Origin: Winogradskyella marincola | GTDB lineage: Bacteria; Bacteroidota; Bacteroidia; Flavobacteriales; Flavobacteriaceae | Length of the DNA: 64,000 nt | Assembly (NCBI RefSeq): GCF_029624125.1 | Contig: NZ_JARSBN010000006.1 | Location: 62,001-126,000 of the forward strand | Reading direction: 5' to 3' | Part shown: one piece after another, positions 60,499 through 64,000 of the stretch | Layout: each line of letters begins with the position of its first letter | Numbering within the stretch: position 1 is the first letter of the stretch | Made by a program: the position numbers and the translations under genes | The notes under the pieces: model-generated | The model's input: the letters and a program-made list of their open reading frames with translations, nothing else | What the model was told of the DNA's origin: nothing | Database searches by the model: none

Positions 60499-62955
60499 CT
60501 AATAGTTATCAACATTCAGCACTACTCTAACCGATCTAAAATCCTTAACTGCATTAAAACTGTTATCTATTTTTATAATCGCTTCTTTGGTTTTTGCCAA
60601 GGATTGATTTTGCGGAATCTTGATTAAGATGTTTTTATTAAATAAATTACGTATTCTGGAAATTGGAGGAAACTCTGGTCCTAAAACATTTGCTTTAAAC
60701 ACCTGTCTCAAAGACTTAGCATACCAATCTGCTGCTAGATTAACTCTGTTGTAATCCTTATGCCTTAACGTTATTTTAATTAAACGATAGATTGGTGGAT
60801 ATTTAAAATTGTAACGATCATTCATCTGCTCTGCAAACATCTCTTTGTAAGCATTTGTAGATACTTGTTGCAAAATATTATGATGCGGATTATAAGTCTG
60901 AATCAGCACTTTTCCTCTTATATCTGTTCGGCCTGCTCTGCCTGCTACCTGTGTCATTAATTGATAGCTACGCTCATGCGCTCTAAAATCTGGGAAATTG
61001 AGTAAGTTATCGGCATTCATAATGCCTACAAGTTTAACCTGCCTAAAATCTAGTCCTTTAGTAAGCATTTGAGTTCCTACTAATATATCTATTTCTTGTT
61101 GTTCAAACTTAGAAATGATTCTTTCAAAACCATGCTTTCCTCGTGTAGTATCTAAGTCCATACGAGCCACTTTCTTTTCTGGAAAAAGTGTTTTCACTTC
61201 TTCTTCTATCTGTTCTGTACCAAAACCTTTAGTATCTAAGGTAGCGTTACCACATGCCTGACACGCTTTTGGCATTACCGAGTAATAGCCACAATAATGA
61301 CAACGCAACTGATCTTTGTATTGATGATACGTTAAGCTTACGTCACAATTAGGACATTGTGGTGAGTTACCACAAGTTGTACACTCTACTATTGGCGAAA
61401 ATCCTCTTCTGTTTTGAAATAAAATAATCTGAAAACCTTCGTCCAAGGTTTCTGTCATTTCTTCAATTAAACGGTCAGAAAAATGACCATTCATGCGTTT
61501 ACGCTTGTACTTATCTGCCAAATCTACCAGCTCAATATCTGGCATAAGCACATTGTTGAAACGTGTTTTTAATTCTACAAATCCATATTTATTTTGTGTA
61601 GCATTAAAATAACTTTCTAGACTTGGTGTTGCTGAGCCCAAAAGTGTTTTTGCCTTGTGTATGTTAGCTAAGACAACGGCTGCATCTCTGGCATGATATC
61701 TCGGTGCAGGATCAAATTGTTTGTAGGATTGCTCATGCTCTTCATCTACAATAATCAATCCTAAATTAGAAAACGGCAATAATAAAGCCGAACGTGCACC
61801 TATAACCAACTGTGCTTTTTCTAAATTGTTTTTAAGATTTTGCCATACTTCAACACGCTCATTACTAGAATATCTACTATGAAAAACCGCAACCTTTTCG
61901 CCAAAATAATCTTGTAGTCGCTGTACCAATTGCGTTGTTAAAGCAATTTCAGGTAGTAGATATAATACTTGCTTTCCAAGATTTAGTTGTTCTTCTATAA
62001 GCTTTACATAGATTTCCGTTTTTCCAGAAGATGTTACTCCATGTAATAATGTTACAGACTTTGTATCAAAAGATCCTTTAACCGCTTCAAGTGCTTGGGT
62101 TTGTGCGTCACTTAATTGTTTAGTTTGCTCATCTCCTTCTCCTTCAAACTGAACTCTATCGGTTTGTATAAAGTATTCTTGTAAAATGGATTTATCAACC
62201 AAGGTTTTTATGATACTTGTTGACGCTCCACTTCGCTCGCTTAATTCTGAAACTTTTATTGGTTTTTGTTCTGAAGCTTCGAGTGTAAACAAGGTTAAAA
62301 TAACTTCGCGTTGCTTTGGTGCACGACTCAAAATTTCTAAAAGCTCTTGAAGTTTTTCTTCAGATTTATGTGCTTCATGAAGCTTTACATAGCGTACCAA
62401 TTTGGGTTTATACTTTTCATAAAGTTCTTCTTGCAGCTGCAATACTCCCTTTTCCACCAAACTATTTACTACTGGAAGAATTCGTTTTTTATCTAAAATA
62501 GAAACCACATCTTCAATTTTTAAAGATGATTGATATTGCAAGGCTTCGTATATTAAAAATTCATCATCCTTTAAAGTTGCTTCAGAGATTTCAATATTTT
62601 CATTTCTAACAAGAACAGTTTCACTTTCTATAATAAAAGCATTTGGCATTGCTGCACGCATTACCTCACCTAAACTACACATATAATAGCCTGCTATCCA
62701 CTGCCAAAGAATTAACTGTAAATCTGTAACTATTGGCGCTTCATCTAATATTTGATGAATGGTTTTGGCTTCGTAAGCTGTTGGTGGATTGGTATGAATT
62801 TTATATGCTAGAGCTGTATAAATTTTGCTTTTACCAAAGGGTACAGCCACTCGCATACCATGTTTTATAAATTGAGCTTCTGCTTCAGTTATATGATAGG
62901 TAAACGCTTTTTGAAGCGGTATTGGCAATATGACATCTAGAAAGTAAGTCATCAA
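60499..62955 (-). CDS. priA: primosomal replication restart helicase
   Basis: This 818-residue PriA has an N-terminal DNA-binding domain, the helicase core with Walker A HGVTSSGKTEIY near 308, VDEEHEQSYKQFD near 403, GSATPSLES and QMLTKGLDF, and the zinc-binding inserts CTTCGNSPQCPNC and CHYCGYYSVMPKACQACG near 523-570. It reloads the replisome at stalled forks. Its length is slightly above the usual 730-820 range, as in other Bacteroidetes. It lies 21 bp downstream of the YihY gene. Confidence 0.96.
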   Translation of the reverse strand: MMTYFLDVILPIPLQKAFTYHITEAEAQFIKHGMRVAVPFGKSKIYTALAYKIHTNPPTAYEAKTIHQILDEAPIVTDLQLILWQWIAGYYMCSLGEVMRAAMPNAFIIESETVLVRNENIEISEATLKDDEFLIYEALQYQSSLKIEDVVSILDKKRILPVVNSLVEKGVLQLQEELYEKYKPKLVRYVKLHEAHKSEEKLQELLEILSRAPKQREVILTLFTLEASEQKPIKVSELSERSGASTSIIKTLVDKSILQEYFIQTDRVQFEGEGDEQTKQLSDAQTQALEAVKGSFDTKSVTLLHGVTSSGKTEIYVKLIEEQLNLGKQVLYLLPEIALTTQLVQRLQDYFGEKVAVFHSRYSSNERVEVWQNLKNNLEKAQLVIGARSALLLPFSNLGLIIVDEEHEQSYKQFDPAPRYHARDAAVVLANIHKAKTLLGSATPSLESYFNATQNKYGFVELKTRFNNVLMPDIELVDLADKYKRKRMNGHFSDRLIEEMTETLDEGFQIILFQNRRGFSPIVECTTCGNSPQCPNCDVSLTYHQYKDQLRCHYCGYYSVMPKACQACGNATLDTKGFGTEQIEEEVKTLFPEKKVARMDLDTTRGKHGFERIISKFEQQEIDILVGTQMLTKGLDFRQVKLVGIMNADNLLNFPDFRAHERSYQLMTQVAGRAGRTDIRGKVLIQTYNPHHNILQQVSTNAYKEMFAEQMNDRYNFKYPPIYRLIKITLRHKDYNRVNLAADWYAKSLRQVFKANVLGPEFPPISRIRNLFNKNILIKIPQNQSLAKTKEAIIKIDNSFNAVKDFRSVRVVLNVDNY

Positions 62956-62976
62956 TGAATCTCTATGGTAGTTTTT

Positions 62977-63936
62977 TTAATTAGCTTTAATATTATTATT
63001 AATCTTTCTTAACAATCGTAATGAGGCATTTAACTCGTAGCCAAGTAGCAAAATATTTGCATTTAGCCATAAGTACAATAATAAAATTAATAGTGCTCCA
63101 ATAGAACCATATAGCTTGTTGTATTGTGAAAAATTATCGATGTAAATACCAAAAAGATAAGAAGTAAGAATAATCATTAAAGTAGTAAGCAAAGCGCCTA
63201 CTGAAAAAAATCTGGTATGCCTTCCTTCTTTAGTGCCAAAGTAATATAATGTTGCTGTTGCCAGATACACCATAATTACAAAGAACATGTATTTTGCAAA
63301 AATAATCCAACCTACTCCTTGGCTATTGTCTCCCAACACCTCACCACTAAAACTTTCGTAAATAGGACTTAAAATGTATATCTGAAAATATCCAAAAACA
63401 GCAACTGTTAAAAGCACAAGAATTGCCAAAATCAACGCTACACCAAGTGCATACATGTATTGCTGAAACACATTACGTGTTAATTGCTCGTGATACGAGT
63501 TTTCGAAACCAGAAAATACAGCATTTACACCATTTGCCATTAACAACATGGATAACAGAAACACCGAAGACAATAATCCTGCACCAGAGCCACCACTTAT
63601 GTTTTCAAAAATATTGGCAAAAAAGAATTCTGATGTTTGTGGTGGTAAAAAATCATTAAGAAAACGTTCAAACTCAACCTGAAATCCATCAATTGGAATG
63701 TAAGGCATTACAATAATAACAAATAATAGAAAAGGAAAAATAGCTGTAAAAAAACTAAATGCAATAGCACTGGCTCGTGTGGTAAGTGCACCTTTTACAA
63801 TACCCATTACATAGAGTTCTAACAAGTCGTAGATAGATAAACCTTCAAAACCAGGCAGTCGGATTTCTTTAAAAAACCTAACCAACAGATTGATTACAGG
63901 TATTTTATCTAGTTTATCTTCAATATGTTTTGTCAT
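62977..63936 (-). CDS. YihY/virulence factor BrkB family membrane protein
   Basis: This 319-residue protein has six hydrophobic segments (from about residue 60 on), with TTRASAIAFSFFTAIFPFLL, GGSGAGLLSSVFLLSMLLMA and LYGSIGALLILLLYLWLNA, the conserved motifs of the YihY/BrkB family. The family was once taken for RNase BN and its true role is unclear. It is transcribed towards priA. Confidence 0.93.
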   Translation of the reverse strand: MTKHIEDKLDKIPVINLLVRFFKEIRLPGFEGLSIYDLLELYVMGIVKGALTTRASAIAFSFFTAIFPFLLFVIIVMPYIPIDGFQVEFERFLNDFLPPQTSEFFFANIFENISGGSGAGLLSSVFLLSMLLMANGVNAVFSGFENSYHEQLTRNVFQQYMYALGVALILAILVLLTVAVFGYFQIYILSPIYESFSGEVLGDNSQGVGWIIFAKYMFFVIMVYLATATLYYFGTKEGRHTRFFSVGALLTTLMIILTSYLFGIYIDNFSQYNKLYGSIGALLILLLYLWLNANILLLGYELNASLRLLRKINNNIKAN

Positions 63937-64000
63937 TCAGCTTTAGAGATTTAGACTACTTATATGGTTAGATTTTTAGACTTTCTAGACTGCTTTTAAA

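Overview
The window looks like chromosomal DNA of a member of the Flavobacteriaceae (Bacteroidetes). It is AT-rich, has promoters of the Bacteroidetes type (TAnnTTTG with a TTG about 20 nt upstream), two giant secreted proteins with type IX secretion (T9SS) C-terminal sorting domains, a flavobacterial DUF6495 gene, and housekeeping genes of that lineage (hisS, rpsF-rpsR-rplI, priA). No genus is claimed.

Positions 1-28.7 kb are accessory. From the left edge there is a kinase-helicase gene coupled to a protein cut by the edge (resembling a type I Mokosh defence operon). Next comes a leftward type I restriction-modification operon (MORN-repeat secreted protein, hsdM, hsdS, GIY-YIG protein, an unknown protein, two DUF262 proteins, hsdR), with fragments of a second hsdS and of a YgjP-like metallopeptidase. 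Then come a rightward pair (membrane-anchored PLD nuclease plus VWA-like lipoprotein), a tiny proline-rich lipoprotein behind a structured leader, and a mutagenesis/SOS-like cassette (S24 repressor divergent from dinB, a short dnaE and an SRAP gene). The region ends at a degenerate tRNA 3' half preceded by three 11-bp direct repeats, which looks like an integration attachment site.

Positions 29-43 kb hold an SGNH hydrolase, a TPR histidine kinase with its LuxR-type response regulator, a TPR/AraC regulator, a run of surface or periplasmic enzymes (two serine hydrolases of the class C beta-lactamase fold, an NmrA-like dehydrogenase, a CatB-like acetyltransferase, a small outer-membrane-type protein), and a DUF4836 lipoprotein with an ABC ATPase and permease. 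Positions 43-64 kb are mostly core: an M14 carboxypeptidase and a LamG protein exported by T9SS, hisS, a MacB-like permease, GDPD, the S6-S18-L9 operon, a LytTR regulator, priA and a YihY/BrkB membrane protein.

The most striking signal not explained by the genes is a dyad TACGG-N4-CCGTA found four times (18.0, 29.0, 30.5 and 31.2 kb). At every copy an exact TAnnTTTG promoter box begins exactly 29.5 nt from the dyad centre on at least one side. The copies lie upstream of the PLD operon, upstream of the SGNH gene, in front of a possible orphan small RNA, and inside the kinase gene facing the response regulator. This suggests an autoregulated two-component regulon. A second find is a 34-bp promoter module shared, with 31 identities, by the two T9SS protein genes. 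A third is a 35-bp operator-like dyad in the repressor/dinB divergent promoter.
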